Positions 1 through 9,620 of a stretch of 64,000 nt of DNA are shown here, piece by piece. This DNA is from Alienimonas californiensis (GTDB lineage: Bacteria > Planctomycetota > Planctomycetia > Planctomycetales > Planctomycetaceae). Each line of letters starts with the position of its first letter. Within the stretch, counting starts at the first letter, position 1. The stretch lies in assembly GCF_007743815.1 (NCBI RefSeq), contig NZ_CP036265.1, positions 2,100,323-2,164,322 on the forward strand, read 5' to 3'. Below the pieces are notes generated by a model. That model had not been told where the DNA came from. It searched no databases and saw only the letters and a list, made by a program, of their open reading frames with translations. The position numbers and the translations under genes are program-made.

Positions 1-791
1 AACCGACCGCGGCGGAGCGGGCCGCCGTGCCGCATCACCTGCTCGACCTCGCCGAGCCGACGGAGACGTTCAGCGTCGCCCGCTATCTGGAGCACGCCGA
101 GGCCGCCGTGCGGGAGGTGTTGAGCCGGGGGAAGGTCCCGCTGTTCGTCGGCGGAACCGGGTTCTACCTGCGCAGTCTGCTGCGGGGCCTGGGCGACGTG
201 CCGCCGGGCGACCCGGCGGTGCGGGGGGAGTTGGAAGCGGAGGTCGCCGCCCGCGGGCCGGAGGCGGTGCACGCCGACTTGGCCGCCCTCGACCCCGCCG
301 CGGCCACCGGCATCTACACGACCGACGCCCGCCGCATCGTGCGGGCCCTGGAGGTAATCCGCCTGACCGGCCAACGGTTCTCCGCCTCCCGCCCGCTGGA
401 CGACCCCCGGCCGCCGGCGGACCGCCCGGCGCTGTGCCTGTGGCTCGATCCGCCGCGGGCGGTCCGGTGGGACCGCATTCACCGCCGCGTCGATCAGATG
501 CTGGCGGAGGGGCTCGTCGAAGAGGTCGACCGCCTGCGAACCGACCCCGGCCTGGGGACCACCGCCCGGCAGGGACTGGGTTACAAGGAGATCCTTGATC
601 ATCTGGAGGGCGGCGAACCCCTGGCGGAGTGCGTGGAGCGGCTGAAGACCCGCACCCGGCAGTTCAGCAAGCGGCAGTGCACCTTCTTCCGCGGCCTGCC
701 GGAGTGTCTGCGGGTCCCTCTCAGCGGCGACGAGGACGCAGGCATGGTCGCGGCCCTCGTCGACGCCTTCCCCCGCTCCGACGCCGCCTGA
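1..791 (+). CDS. miaA: tRNA dimethylallyltransferase MiaA (5' end outside window)
   Basis: MiaA transfers a dimethylallyl group to N6 of adenosine 37 in tRNAs that read UNN codons; it is cytosolic. The open frame enters from the left edge (first full codon at base 3), so roughly the first 50-55 residues, including the ATP/PPi-binding P-loop, are missing. Visible family signatures are PHHLLDL followed by the FSVARY segment, the GGTGFYLRSLL motif, the DARRIVRALEVI segment, and the C-terminal GLGYKEI and TRQFSKRQCTFFR motifs. The GTG at 27 is an internal Val codon, not a start. The protein ends in DAFPRSDAA about 95 bases before the next gene. Confidence 0.95.
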   Translation, partial: PTAAERAAVPHHLLDLAEPTETFSVARYLEHAEAAVREVLSRGKVPLFVGGTGFYLRSLLRGLGDVPPGDPAVRGELEAEVAARGPEAVHADLAALDPAAATGIYTTDARRIVRALEVIRLTGQRFSASRPLDDPRPPADRPALCLWLDPPRAVRWDRIHRRVDQMLAEGLVEEVDRLRTDPGLGTTARQGLGYKEILDHLEGGEPLAECVERLKTRTRQFSKRQCTFFRGLPECLRVPLSGDEDAGMVAALVDAFPRSDAA

Positions 792-803
792 CCGGTCGCT
801 TGA

Positions 804-1808
<1,005 letters not shown>

Positions 1809-1829
1809 GACGGCACCTCGGGCGGCCGT

Positions 1830-2708
1830 TCACTCCCCCGGCAGGACCGCGACGGGCAGGGCGTTGCCGAAGCGGGCGAAGTCTTTGAAGCTCCAGACGA
1901 GCTGCTTCTCCGGCGTGACTTCGAGAATCTGCGGGTTCTCCGGGCCGGCGTGGCAGTTCACCACGACGGTGTTCCCGTTCGGTTGGCGGGTCGCCATGGT
2001 GACCCAGACCAGCTCCACGCCGGGCAGGTCGTCGGAGGTCAGTTCCCAGACGATCTCCTTGGCCGGGTTCACTTCGATCACCCGGTGACCGTCGCCGGTG
2101 CCGAGGAGGGTGTTGCCGTTCGCCAGCCGCTCCACGCCGTAGACCTTCGAGCCGACGTCGAAGCTCCAGACGACCGTGCCGTCGGCGTCGTACTCCCGCA
2201 CCGCGGCGTCGTTCTCGTGGGCGACGAGGTAGGTCCCGGCCGGCGTTTTGCGGGCGAGGCGGGTGTCGCGGTGCTTGTCCGGGCGGTCGACCGTGAGGGG
2301 GACCTCGGCCCGGATCGAACCGTCCGGCGTGACCTCGATCAGCCGGCGCTTGCCGCTCTCGGCGATCAGCGTGGCGCCGTCGGGTAGGCACTGGAAGGCG
2401 TGAATCTCGACCCCCTCCGGGGCGTCGTAGCGCCAGACGGTATTCCCGTCGGCGTCCGCCTCGATCACGTTGCGAAAGTTCGTCTGATACAGCGTGTGCC
2501 CGTTCGGCAGGGCGTGCAGGTCGTGGATCGCCCGGATTGGCTTCGACCAGGCCGTCGTGCCGTCGGCGTTCACCCGTGCGAGGGTTTTCTTCTCGTAATC
2601 CCCCGCAATCACCGCCCGCGGCGGGCCGGTTTGAGGGGGCGAGGAAGCCCCCGCCGCATCGTCGAATGGGGCCAGGGCGAGCGGGGCGGCGAGCAGGAGG
2701 GCGAGCAT
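1830..2708 (-). CDS. secreted beta-propeller protein (PQQ-like / arylsulfotransferase-like repeats)
   Basis: 292 residues with a hydrophobic N-terminal signal (MLALLLAAPLALAPF). The rest is built of repeating blocks with DADGNTVWRYD, NADGTTAWSK, DADGTVVWSFD and LPNGHTLYQTN or LANGNTLLGTG patterns, each pairing a Trp-ending strand with an xNGNTL strand. This is typical of PQQ-type or arylsulfotransferase-like beta-propellers found in exported planctomycete proteins. No catalytic residues can be assigned, so it is probably a binding or scaffold protein in the periplasm. It is convergent with the esterase, with 21 bases between the stops. Confidence 0.75.
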   Translation of the reverse strand: MLALLLAAPLALAPFDDAAGASSPPQTGPPRAVIAGDYEKKTLARVNADGTTAWSKPIRAIHDLHALPNGHTLYQTNFRNVIEADADGNTVWRYDAPEGVEIHAFQCLPDGATLIAESGKRRLIEVTPDGSIRAEVPLTVDRPDKHRDTRLARKTPAGTYLVAHENDAAVREYDADGTVVWSFDVGSKVYGVERLANGNTLLGTGDGHRVIEVNPAKEIVWELTSDDLPGVELVWVTMATRQPNGNTVVVNCHAGPENPQILEVTPEKQLVWSFKDFARFGNALPVAVLPGE

Positions 2709-2753
2709 GCCCCCAGCCTAGCGACCGGACCGTCCGGCGGTCCCGGTTCGCGG

Positions 2754-3860
2754 TCAATACTCCGGCACTGTCTCCCCGCCGGCCGGGGTGGCGAGGGCCT
2801 TCAACACGGCGGGGTCGATCGTCTCGCTCATCGTGGTGACGCTGCCGTTCGCCATGAGGACGAGGATGACGCCGGAGTCGCGAGTCGACCCAAACCCTCC
2901 CCGTATGTTGAGGCCGACGGCCGGGTCGCGGGCGTTCGCCGGATGGGCCCAGGGCAGGAATCCGTCGGCGACCTCTCCGGCAAGCAGCGTCTGGGTCATG
3001 CCGTCGCGGACGTCGAGGAAGCTCAAACCCACCTTGTCGGTCAGCACGCGGGCGTTGCCGGCGTAGTGGGCGAGGGCGTAGCCGTCGGCGTCCTCCGTCG
3101 GCAGGCCGGGGTACGGGGAGGCGAAGGGCGGCAGCGGTTTGGCGAACGGCTCCCGGTTGGCGGGGGCGTCCCACGGTTCGTCCCACCGCACGCGCTCGGC
3201 GAGGGCGGCCTCGTCGAGGTGGGGCAGGAGCCGCGTCGCCCAGCCGTGCTCGCCGCGGCCGGTCGGGCCGAACGTCCCGCCGGCGGGGAAGCGGCCGTGT
3301 TGTGCGTGATAGTTGTGCAGGGCGAGGCCGATCTGCTTGAGGTTGTTCTGCGCCTGCGACCGCCGCCCCGGACCTTCCCGACTGAAGAGCGGCACCGGCG
3401 AGTTGACCAGCCAGCCGATCTGGTGCCCGGCGCCGGTCGCGGCGACGCCGGCGGCGAACAGGCTCACCACCAACCCGCAGGACGCGGCCGTCGACCGCCA
3501 GCCCCACCCGCGACCGGCTCCCGCTCCGTTGTCGCCCGGCAGCCCCCACCGGCCGAGCACGTGCACCGCCGCCGCCAACCCGGCCAGCAGCGCGGCGAAC
3601 GTCGCCACGCCGACCGGGTCCACCGACACCTGCGGCAACGTGCGGGCGAGGAAGGGGATCCAGCCGAACAGCAGCCGGCCGGGCAGTTCCAGTACGCCAA
3701 GGAGCCACGGCGTGAGCAGTCCGCAGCAGAGGAACAGGGCGAGAAACGACAGGCCGAGCCTCAAGAGCCAACTGAGCTCCTTCCGCTCCGGCTTCTCCGG
3801 GACCGGCGGGCACGGCAACGGTTCGACCGTCGCAGGATCGACCCCGGGGTAAGACTTCAC
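2754..3860 (-). CDS. DUF1559-family membrane protein with multi-TM N-terminus
   Basis: 368 residues. The C-terminal two thirds carry the DUF1559 signature ([18 protein letters not shown], then [19 protein letters not shown], and near the end [19 protein letters not shown]). Usual DUF1559 proteins begin with a prepilin helix ([15 protein letters not shown]); this one instead has about three to four transmembrane segments between residues 30 and 150 ([65 protein letters not shown]). It is therefore a membrane-anchored variant, not a pseudopilin. Its ATG overlaps the stop of the upstream gene by four bases (ATGA), so the two are co-translated. Confidence 0.8.
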   Translation of the reverse strand: MKSYPGVDPATVEPLPCPPVPEKPERKELSWLLRLGLSFLALFLCCGLLTPWLLGVLELPGRLLFGWIPFLARTLPQVSVDPVGVATFAALLAGLAAAVHVLGRWGLPGDNGAGAGRGWGWRSTAASCGLVVSLFAAGVAATGAGHQIGWLVNSPVPLFSREGPGRRSQAQNNLKQIGLALHNYHAQHGRFPAGGTFGPTGRGEHGWATRLLPHLDEAALAERVRWDEPWDAPANREPFAKPLPPFASPYPGLPTEDADGYALAHYAGNARVLTDKVGLSFLDVRDGMTQTLLAGEVADGFLPWAHPANARDPAVGLNIRGGFGSTRDSGVILVLMANGSVTTMSETIDPAVLKALATPAGGETVPEY

Positions 3861-4528
3861 TCGGCCGTCTCCTCGTCTGCGGCGAGGGGGAACGCGGGAT
3901 CGGCGGCGTTCGCTTCAGGCTCGCCCAGCAGCGTCTCCAGCACGTCCCGCGGGAGTTGGTGCACGGCCCCGCCGACGAACAGCACGAACGGCTCCGCCCC
4001 GCCGTCGTCCGCAGTGAACAGGTCCGGCTCGAACGCCAACACGGCGCCGGCGTCCTCCGCGGTGCGGCCTTCAATCAAACGGTAGGTCCGCGGGGCCCGG
4101 CCGGGGATCGTGAGGACCTCGGCCGGCAGTTCGGTGCCGCGGTCGCGCCAGGCGGCGTAGAGGGCGGCGAGGCCGGCCCGGCGGCGGTCGCGGGCGGCGT
4201 CGGGGGACGGGCGGTCCGGCTCGGTCAGTTCGTAGGTCCAGCCGGCCCGCTCCCAGGCGCCGGGGGTCATCAGTTCGCGGGCGCCGGAGATCATCGTCAG
4301 GGCCAGCAGGAACACGAGCCCCCACAGCGCCGTCGCCGCCAGCGCCCGCTTGTAAGAGAGCCGCGGCAGCCTCGGAAAATCCTGCCGCAGCAGGTTCCAG
4401 CAGCCCATCACGACCGCCGCGACGAGCAGGAACCCGGCGAGGAAGAACGAGACCGCGTCCAGCCGCACGGCCGCAGCGTCACTCAGGGTAAACCCCGGCA
4501 TTCCGGCGAGCGGCGGTGGCGATCCCAT
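3857..4528 (-). CDS. hypothetical two-helix membrane protein, partner of the DUF1559 gene
   Basis: 223 residues from the ATG of MGSPPPLAG. Two transmembrane helices lie near residues 22-46 ([20 protein letters not shown]) and 62-84 ([19 protein letters not shown]), followed by a soluble acidic C-terminal domain. I do not recognise the family. It is the first gene of a two-gene operon whose stop overlaps the start of the DUF1559 membrane protein, so a joint function is likely. The longer upstream frame was rejected because it enters the leader of the divergent pckG gene. Confidence 0.7.
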   Translation of the reverse strand: MGSPPPLAGMPGFTLSDAAAVRLDAVSFFLAGFLLVAAVVMGCWNLLRQDFPRLPRLSYKRALAATALWGLVFLLALTMISGARELMTPGAWERAGWTYELTEPDRPSPDAARDRRRAGLAALYAAWRDRGTELPAEVLTIPGRAPRTYRLIEGRTAEDAGAVLAFEPDLFTADDGGAEPFVLFVGGAVHQLPRDVLETLLGEPEANAADPAFPLAADEETAE

Positions 4529-4679
4529 CCACGGATCGTAACCCGTTCGCCGCCGCGCCCGCGATGCCGAACCCGCGCCGACACCTGCGGACCGCGGCGT
4601 TATGCTGCAGGGTTCCGCCCGCCTCGCCCCCCGTCGCCCGCCCGGGGAGCCGCCGCTCTTTGCGTACCCGAACGGAATC

Positions 4680-6470
4680 ATGGACGCCCCCACCGGTTCC
4701 CCTGCCAAGGCCGCCGACGATTTAAAATCGTGGGTCGCCGCCGTCGCCGCCCGCACCCGGCCGAGCCACGTGCATTGGTGCGACGGTTCCGACGCCGAAT
4801 ATCGCCGGCTGACCGAGGCGATGGTCGCCGACGGCACGCTGATTCCGCTTCACGAGCGCAAGCAACCCGGCAGCTATCTGCACCGCAGCGACCCGAGCGA
4901 CGTCGCCCGGCTGGAGGACCGCACCTTTATCTGCAGCGAGAACGAAGCCGACGCCGGCCCGTTGAATAATTGGAAATCGCCGGCGGAGATGAAGGCGATT
5001 CTCGATCCGCTGTTCGAGGGCTGCATGCGGGGCCGCACGATGTACGTCGTGCCCTACGTGATGGGTCCGCCGGGCGGGGACGCGGCGAAGGTCGGCGTGG
5101 AAATTACCGACAGCCCCTACGTCGCGGCGAATATGCGGATCATGACCCGCATGGGCCGCGTCGCCCTGGAAGAACTCGCCCGCAAGGGCCATTTCACCAA
5201 GGGCCTGCACAGCACGGGCGATCTCTCTAAGGAGAACCGTTATATCGCCCACTTCCCGGACGAGGATCTCATCATGAGCTTCTCCTCCAATTACGGCGGC
5301 AACGCTCTGCTGGGGAAGAAGTGCCACGCGTTGCGACTGGCCAGCGTCCAGGCCAGAAACGAGGGCTGGCTGGCGGAACATATGTTGATCGTTGGCGTGA
5401 CGAATCCGCAGGGCGAGACGACCTATATCGCCGGCGCCTTCCCCAGCGCCTGCGGCAAGACGAACCTGGCGATGCTGGTGCCCCCCGTCGCCGACCGGGC
5501 CCAAGGCTGGAGCGTCGAGACCGTCGGCGACGACATCGCCTGGCTGCGGTTCGGCGAGGACGGCCGGTTGTGGGCGGTGAACCCGGAGCACGGCTTCTTC
5601 GGCGTGGCCCCCGGCACCAGTGAGGAGACGAACCGCAACGCGCTCGCCAGTTGCAGGGCGAACACGCTGTTCACCAACGTCGCCCTGAAGCCGGATCGTA
5701 CGGTCTGGTGGGAGGGCCTCGAACCGGCGCCGCCGGAGTGCATCGACTGGCTGGGGCAGCCCTGGACGCCGGACTCCGATCACCCGGCCGCCCACCCCAA
5801 CAGCCGCTTCACCGCCCCGGCCGGGCAGTGCCCGAGCATCAGCGACCGCTGGGAGGACCCCCAGGGCGTGCCGATCGACGCGATCGTGTTCGGCGGGCGC
5901 CGCAGCCGGGTGATGCCGCTGGCCTTCGAGGCGTTCGACTGGGAGCACGGCACCTATCTGGGGGCGACGATGTCCTCCGAAAAGACCGCCGCCGCCGAGG
6001 GCACGGTGGGCGAACTGCGGTTCGACCCGATGGCGATGCGGCCGTTCTGCGGCTATCACATCGCCGACTACTGGCGGCACTGGCTGGAGATGGGCCGGAA
6101 GGGGAACGCCGGGGGCGGGGACAAGATGCCCAAGGTATTCCACGTCAACTGGTTCCGCCGCGGCGAGGACGGCCGGTTCCTCTGGCCGGGCTTCGGCGAC
6201 AACATGCGGGTCTTGGAGTGGATCGTGGACCGCGTGCAGGGCGCCGGCGACGCGGTGGAGACCCCGCTGGGATATCGCCCGACGCGGGAGGAGCTGCACA
6301 TGGACGACCTCGGCGTCAGCGCCGAGGACGAGGAGGCGCTGTTCGCCGTGAACCGCGACGACTGGCGGGCGGAGTGCGACCAGCGGGACGCCTGGTTCGA
6401 CCTCTGCGGCGACCGCCTCCCCCCGGAGCTGCGCCAGCAGAACGACGCCCTGCGTGAGCGGCTGGGGTGA
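4680..6470 (+). CDS. pckG: phosphoenolpyruvate carboxykinase (GTP)
   Basis: Converts oxaloacetate plus GTP to phosphoenolpyruvate, GDP and CO2; the entry step of gluconeogenesis from C4 acids. From the ATG at 4680 the protein is 596 residues, the normal length for the GTP class. Hallmarks are the PEPCK P-loop AFPSACGKTNLAM (about residues 251-264), the AVNPEHGFFGVAPGT block, VFGGRRS for nucleotide/oxaloacetate binding, and the FHVNWFRRGEDGRFLWPG segment near residue 485. An in-frame upstream extension to 4602 lacks conservation. It stands alone, divergent from the 3857-4528 gene, and is followed by a hairpin at 6482. Confidence 0.96.
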   Translation: MDAPTGSPAKAADDLKSWVAAVAARTRPSHVHWCDGSDAEYRRLTEAMVADGTLIPLHERKQPGSYLHRSDPSDVARLEDRTFICSENEADAGPLNNWKSPAEMKAILDPLFEGCMRGRTMYVVPYVMGPPGGDAAKVGVEITDSPYVAANMRIMTRMGRVALEELARKGHFTKGLHSTGDLSKENRYIAHFPDEDLIMSFSSNYGGNALLGKKCHALRLASVQARNEGWLAEHMLIVGVTNPQGETTYIAGAFPSACGKTNLAMLVPPVADRAQGWSVETVGDDIAWLRFGEDGRLWAVNPEHGFFGVAPGTSEETNRNALASCRANTLFTNVALKPDRTVWWEGLEPAPPECIDWLGQPWTPDSDHPAAHPNSRFTAPAGQCPSISDRWEDPQGVPIDAIVFGGRRSRVMPLAFEAFDWEHGTYLGATMSSEKTAAAEGTVGELRFDPMAMRPFCGYHIADYWRHWLEMGRKGNAGGGDKMPKVFHVNWFRRGEDGRFLWPGFGDNMRVLEWIVDRVQGAGDAVETPLGYRPTREELHMDDLGVSAEDEEALFAVNRDDWRAECDQRDAWFDLCGDRLPPELRQQNDALRERLG

Positions 6471-6481
6471 GCCCGCGTCAC

Positions 6482-6509
6482 GCCGAGGCCCCGCGGGGCC
6501 TCGGCTTTA
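6482..6509 (+). terminator. hairpin terminator after pckG
   Basis: A perfect 24-base palindrome (GCCGAGGCCCC / GGGGCCTCGGC around a GC centre) begins 11 bases after the pckG stop and is followed by TTTA. The T-run is short, so termination efficiency is uncertain. Confidence 0.6.
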
Positions 6510-6531
6510 CGCGGGGTGATAGACTGCCCGC

Positions 6532-6780
6532 ATGAGCCTGACCTCCTCCGACACCACGCCGGACGCCGCCCGGGCGTTGGTCGTCGCGCTCCGCCGGATG
6601 AGCCCGGCGGAGCGGTGCGGTCGGATGTTCGACATGAACCGCGTCGCCCGCAGCCGGTTTCGGCAGGCCCTGACTCTCCGCCACCCCGATTGGGACGAGG
6701 CCCGCCTGACCCGCGAGTGCCGCCGCCATTGGCTCGGCGACGAGTTGTTCCGTCAGGTTTACGGCGAGGCGAAACCGTGA
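6532..6780 (+). CDS. small conserved protein, partner of the nucleotidyltransferase-like gene
   Basis: 82 residues, soluble and Arg-rich, with the pattern MSPAERCGRMFDMN...HPDWDEARLTRECRRHWLGDEL. Short proteins with this 'M-P-x-x-R ... H-P-x-W ... R-R-x-L-G' outline commonly precede a small nucleotidyltransferase-fold gene in planctomycetes, cyanobacteria and other bacteria. Its TGA overlaps the GTG start of the next gene (GTGA), so the two are translated as a unit. Function unknown; it could be the antitoxin-like or regulatory half of the pair. Confidence 0.7.
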   Translation: MSLTSSDTTPDAARALVVALRRMSPAERCGRMFDMNRVARSRFRQALTLRHPDWDEARLTRECRRHWLGDELFRQVYGEAKP

Positions 6781-7403
6781 GCGCCCCCGCGACGCCCCCC
6801 TCTGCGACGGACGAGGAGCGGTTCGTGCTCGATATGGCGGCCCGCTTGGAAGCCGTCGGCGTGCCGTACATGCTGACCGGTTCGGTGGCGAGTTCCAGCT
6901 ACGGCCAGCGGCGGCAGACGGCGGACGCCGACATTCTCATCGACCCGGACACTCCCGGCAGGGTGGTGCGATTCGTGCGGGCCTTGGGCGAAGCGTTCTA
7001 CGCCGACGCGAACACGGCCCGCGCCGCGGTGCACGACCGGCGGATGTTCAACGTCATCGATTACGCTTCGGCGTTCAAAGCCGACCTGATCGTGTGCAAG
7101 GCGGAGGCCTACGACAGGCAGGCGTTCGCCCGGCGGGTCCGACGACCGTTAAACGCGGCGTTGCCCGAGGTTTGGATGGTGTCCGCCGAGGATTCGATCC
7201 TTAGCAAGCTGCGCTGGGCGAAGGAGACCGGCTCCACCCGCCAGCACGACGATGTGGTCGGCGTCCTGGCGGTGCAGGGGGCCGCCTTAGACGACGCCTA
7301 CCTCGACCGGTGGGCGGAGGAACTGGGATTGCGGGCGGATCTCGACCGGGTGCGGGCCGTCGCCGCGCCGCTGATGCCGGACGACGGCCCGGGCGAGTGC
7401 TGA
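6777..7403 (+). CDS. nucleotidyltransferase-fold protein (DUF6036 / AbiEii-like)
   Basis: 208 residues from the GTG at 6777, chosen because it overlaps the preceding stop by four bases. The N-terminal half has the compact nucleotidyltransferase outline: MLTGSVASSSYG (GS motif, about residues 31-42) followed by TADADILID, where two Asp would bind the metal. A third acidic position may be the Asp of KADLIVCK. The C-terminal part (EDSILSKLRWAKE...STRQHDDVVGVL) is typical of the family. Such genes act in toxin-antitoxin or abortive infection pairs in some systems, but this subfamily has no assigned substrate. Confidence 0.7.
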   Translation: MSAPATPPSATDEERFVLDMAARLEAVGVPYMLTGSVASSSYGQRRQTADADILIDPDTPGRVVRFVRALGEAFYADANTARAAVHDRRMFNVIDYASAFKADLIVCKAEAYDRQAFARRVRRPLNAALPEVWMVSAEDSILSKLRWAKETGSTRQHDDVVGVLAVQGAALDDAYLDRWAEELGLRADLDRVRAVAAPLMPDDGPGEC

Positions 7404-7437
7404 AGGGCGCCCCCGACGGCGACGGCGCGCGGCGCCG

Positions 7438-8238
7438 CTAGCGGCGCAGTCGCCGCCGGTTGGCGCGTTTCTTTCTCAACGCGGCGGCGCGGCGGGGATG
7501 CACGTCGACGGGGGCGAGGTCCTCCTCGGCGGTCGGCGCGACGGAGTCGCCGACCGGCTTCAGCTTCCACTGGCGCCGCACCGCGATCAGCCGGAGCACC
7601 ACGATCGCCGCGACGGCGAACGGCTGCACCGCCCTTGGGTCGGCGCCCAACTGCACCGGGATCAGGAAGCACCACGCCCCCACGAACGCGCAGCTGGCGT
7701 ACAGGGGGGTGCTCGGCTTGAACAGGCTGGGCACGCGGTTGCAGACCACCTCGCCCATCACCCCGCCGAAGGTGCCCGTCACCACGCCCAGCAGGGCGCT
7801 GACCAGCGGGCCGGCGCCCTCCTGACGGGCGATGACCACCCCCGTAATCGCGAACGTGCCCAGCCCCAACGCGTCCGGAACCCGCAGCCAGCCCTCCAAA
7901 CGGGCCACCCGCCGCGGGGCCAGCACGCCGATCGTGACGATGAACGCCACGACCACGACGTACCGCTCCCGGGCGATCCAGAACAGCGGGTGCCGATCGA
8001 GCAGCAGGTCCCGCAGCGTGCCCCCGCCGAACGAGACGATCACCGCCAGCGCCAGCGTGCCGACCGCGTCCATCCCGTGCCGGGAGGCCAGCCCCACCGC
8101 GTAGATCGCCGCGCTGACGACCGCGGCGTATTCGATGATCTGAACCAACGGGGACGACCGGCGGGACGGGAGCGGCGGGGCGGGGAACCGGGGGCGGGGA
8201 ACCGGGAGGACCGTCGCCGAGCCGCCCCGGTTCGGCAA
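7438..8238 (-). CDS. TRIC / UPF0126 family trimeric cation channel
   Basis: Up to 266 residues with two copies of the three-helix TRIC unit: IIEYAAVVSAAIYAVGLASRHGMDAVGTLALAVIVSFGGGTLRD in the first and LGTFAITGVVIARQEGAG...GVVTGTFGGVMGEVVCNRVP in the second, each with the hallmark GGGxxRD / GGVxxEV segment. These inner-membrane proteins form trimeric cation (mainly K+) pores. The C-terminus has a basic tail (RKKRANRRRLRR). Both candidate starts are TTG: the one at 8238 has GGAG four bases upstream; one at 8148 gives a length closer to the family. Confidence 0.85.
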   Translation of the reverse strand: MPNRGGSATVLPVPRPRFPAPPLPSRRSSPLVQIIEYAAVVSAAIYAVGLASRHGMDAVGTLALAVIVSFGGGTLRDLLLDRHPLFWIARERYVVVVAFIVTIGVLAPRRVARLEGWLRVPDALGLGTFAITGVVIARQEGAGPLVSALLGVVTGTFGGVMGEVVCNRVPSLFKPSTPLYASCAFVGAWCFLIPVQLGADPRAVQPFAVAAIVVLRLIAVRRQWKLKPVGDSVAPTAEEDLAPVDVHPRRAAALRKKRANRRRLRR

Positions 8239-8326
8239 GGGCTCCGGTTCGGTCGGCGGGCGGGCGCCCGCTGGACCGGCCGGCGTTCGCCGCGGATAGT
8301 GACTCCCCCCGTTCCCGGAGACCGCC

Positions 8327-8857
8327 GTGCCGTTCGATCTGCTGCCGACCGCTTTCGGGCTCTGGCTCGTCGCCGTCGGCGCCGTCGCCGCCCTCCTGCA
8401 CTGGCGGGGGCGGGAGCGAACCGAGGAGAAGGCCGCCCGCGGGGAGCTGGAGGACTGGGAGCTGGACTTTCACCTCGCCCGCTACCGGCGCCGCATGCAG
8501 GTGGCGGGGCTGCTGGTGTGGCTCGGCGTGTTGATCCCCGCCGGCGACGCCGCCCTCGCCGCCGCGGGGCCGGCCGCCCAAGCCTGGATGCCGGCCTATC
8601 TGGCGGTCCTGATGACCGGCGTGTGCGGTTTGCTGTTCCTCGCCGGGCTGGACTGGTTCGCCACGGCCGTGCACACCCGCGACCGCCTCGCCGACGTGCA
8701 GGCCAAGCGGGTCGCCCTGGAGCACGCCCTCCGGGCCCTCCGGGCCGAGGCCGCCCGCGCCGCGGAGCCGAGCCCCGTCGAGCCGTCCCGGAACGAACCG
8801 GGTCCCCCCGGCGTCGCCCCGCGCAACCGGCTGCGGGATTATTCCTTCGACGACTGA
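8327..8857 (+). CDS. hypothetical membrane protein with coiled tail
   Basis: 176 residues from a GTG preceded by GGAG. Three hydrophobic helices (LLPTAFGLWLVAVGAVAALL; VAGLLVWLGVLIPAGDAALA; AYLAVLMTGVCGLLFLAGLD) are followed by a helical, charged tail rich in Ala/Arg and a Pro-rich end (PSRNEPGPPG). No family is recognised. It is divergent from the TRIC gene and convergent with the Spy-like gene; a structured repeat follows it. Confidence 0.6.
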   Translation: MPFDLLPTAFGLWLVAVGAVAALLHWRGRERTEEKAARGELEDWELDFHLARYRRRMQVAGLLVWLGVLIPAGDAALAAAGPAAQAWMPAYLAVLMTGVCGLLFLAGLDWFATAVHTRDRLADVQAKRVALEHALRALRAEAARAAEPSPVEPSRNEPGPPGVAPRNRLRDYSFDD

Positions 8858-8887
8858 AACCCGCTGATGCTAAGCGTCTCGACGGCG

Positions 8888-8965
8888 GTGAGCCCGGAGC
8901 GCAAGCTCCGGCCGTCGGCGCAGCCGGCGTGAGACGCACGGCCGGAGCTTGCGCTCCGGGCTCAC
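8888..8965. repeat. hairpin repeat family B, copy 1
   Basis: Two perfect 28-base arms (8888-8915 and 8938-8965, beginning GTGAGCCCGGAGCGCAAGCT) around a 22-base loop. The loop begins CGGCGCAGCC, which is also seen in two other copies in this window. It lies between two convergent genes, where it could act as a bidirectional terminator, but there is no T-run. Confidence 0.85.
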
Positions 8966-8994
8966 AGGACCTGCTCCGCCGGGCGGACGTCCTT

Positions 8995-9027
8995 TCCCCC
9001 TCTCCCCCAAAAAGGGGAGAGGGGGGA
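8995..9027. repeat. solo terminal hairpin of repeat family A
   Basis: A single CCCCCTCTCCCCC / GGGGAGAGGGGGG hairpin that matches the terminal hairpin of the ~175 bp family A element described at 18998, but without spacer or second hairpin. Probably a remnant or solo end. Confidence 0.6.
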
Positions 9028-9059
9028 ACGGGCGACGGCGAGCCGCTGGTTGGCGGGCG

Positions 9060-9485
9060 CTATTCCGCCGCGTCAGCGGGCGTCTCGGCCGCGTCCTTCT
9101 CCGCGGCGGCCTGCTCGGCCTGCTTCATCGCCTCGTAGGCCTTCAAAAAGTCCTTCTGGGCGGGGGTCAGGGCGGCGGTCACCTCGGCCTCCTGCTTGGC
9201 TTCGAGGGCGGCGATCTCCGCCCGCAGTTTCTCGATCTGGACGTGGTACTTCGCCTGCACGGCGTAGATCCGCTCCTTCTGCTCCGAGGAGAGCCGCAGC
9301 ACGCCCAGCCCCGGCGGCAGGCGGCGGGGATAGACGTCGATCCCCTCGCGGGCCCCCGCGGTGGTGGGCTCGAAGCTGCCCTCGGGGGCGGCGCCGTCCT
9401 GACTGACGGCGGAGCGATCAAGGGCCGACAGGCCCAGCAGGGCGGAGACGCACAACGCAGCGGGAAACAGCGGACGGATCGACAT
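9060..9485 (-). CDS. secreted Spy/CpxP-like helical protein
   Basis: 141 residues from the ATG of MSIRPLFPAALCVSALLG, a signal peptide; the longer frame to 9554 only adds a non-conserved Arg-rich stretch. The mature part has a Pro-rich linker, then PPGLGVLRLSSEQKERIYAVQ and a long charged helix (IEKLRAEIAALEAKQEAEV) ending in LTPAQKDFLKAYEA. The two 'LSSEQ / LTPAQ' helices resemble the LTxxQ repeats of periplasmic Spy/CpxP/heavy-metal-sensor proteins. A periplasmic chaperone or stress role is an inference. The Ala/Glu-rich tail is low complexity. Confidence 0.6.
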   Translation of the reverse strand: MSIRPLFPAALCVSALLGLSALDRSAVSQDGAAPEGSFEPTTAGAREGIDVYPRRLPPGLGVLRLSSEQKERIYAVQAKYHVQIEKLRAEIAALEAKQEAEVTAALTPAQKDFLKAYEAMKQAEQAAAEKDAAETPADAAE

Positions 9486-9554
9486 CGGGACCTCGCGGAG
9501 GCGCAGGGAGCAGGGGACGCCCCGCGTTTTGGCGGGATCGTTCCGCCGCATCAA

Positions 9555-9600
9555 GCAAACGACGCCCCGGTCGGAGCGATCGCTCCGGCCGGGGCGTCGT
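9555..9600 (-). terminator. rho-independent terminator of cysC
   Basis: A near-perfect 42-base inverted repeat (9559-9600; ACGACGCCCCGG arms with CGGAGCG/CGCTCCG inside) lies 20 bases after the cysC stop. Read on the minus strand it is followed by TTTGCTT. Confidence 0.75.
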
Positions 9601-9620
9601 GGTCCCTACAACCGGCCCGC

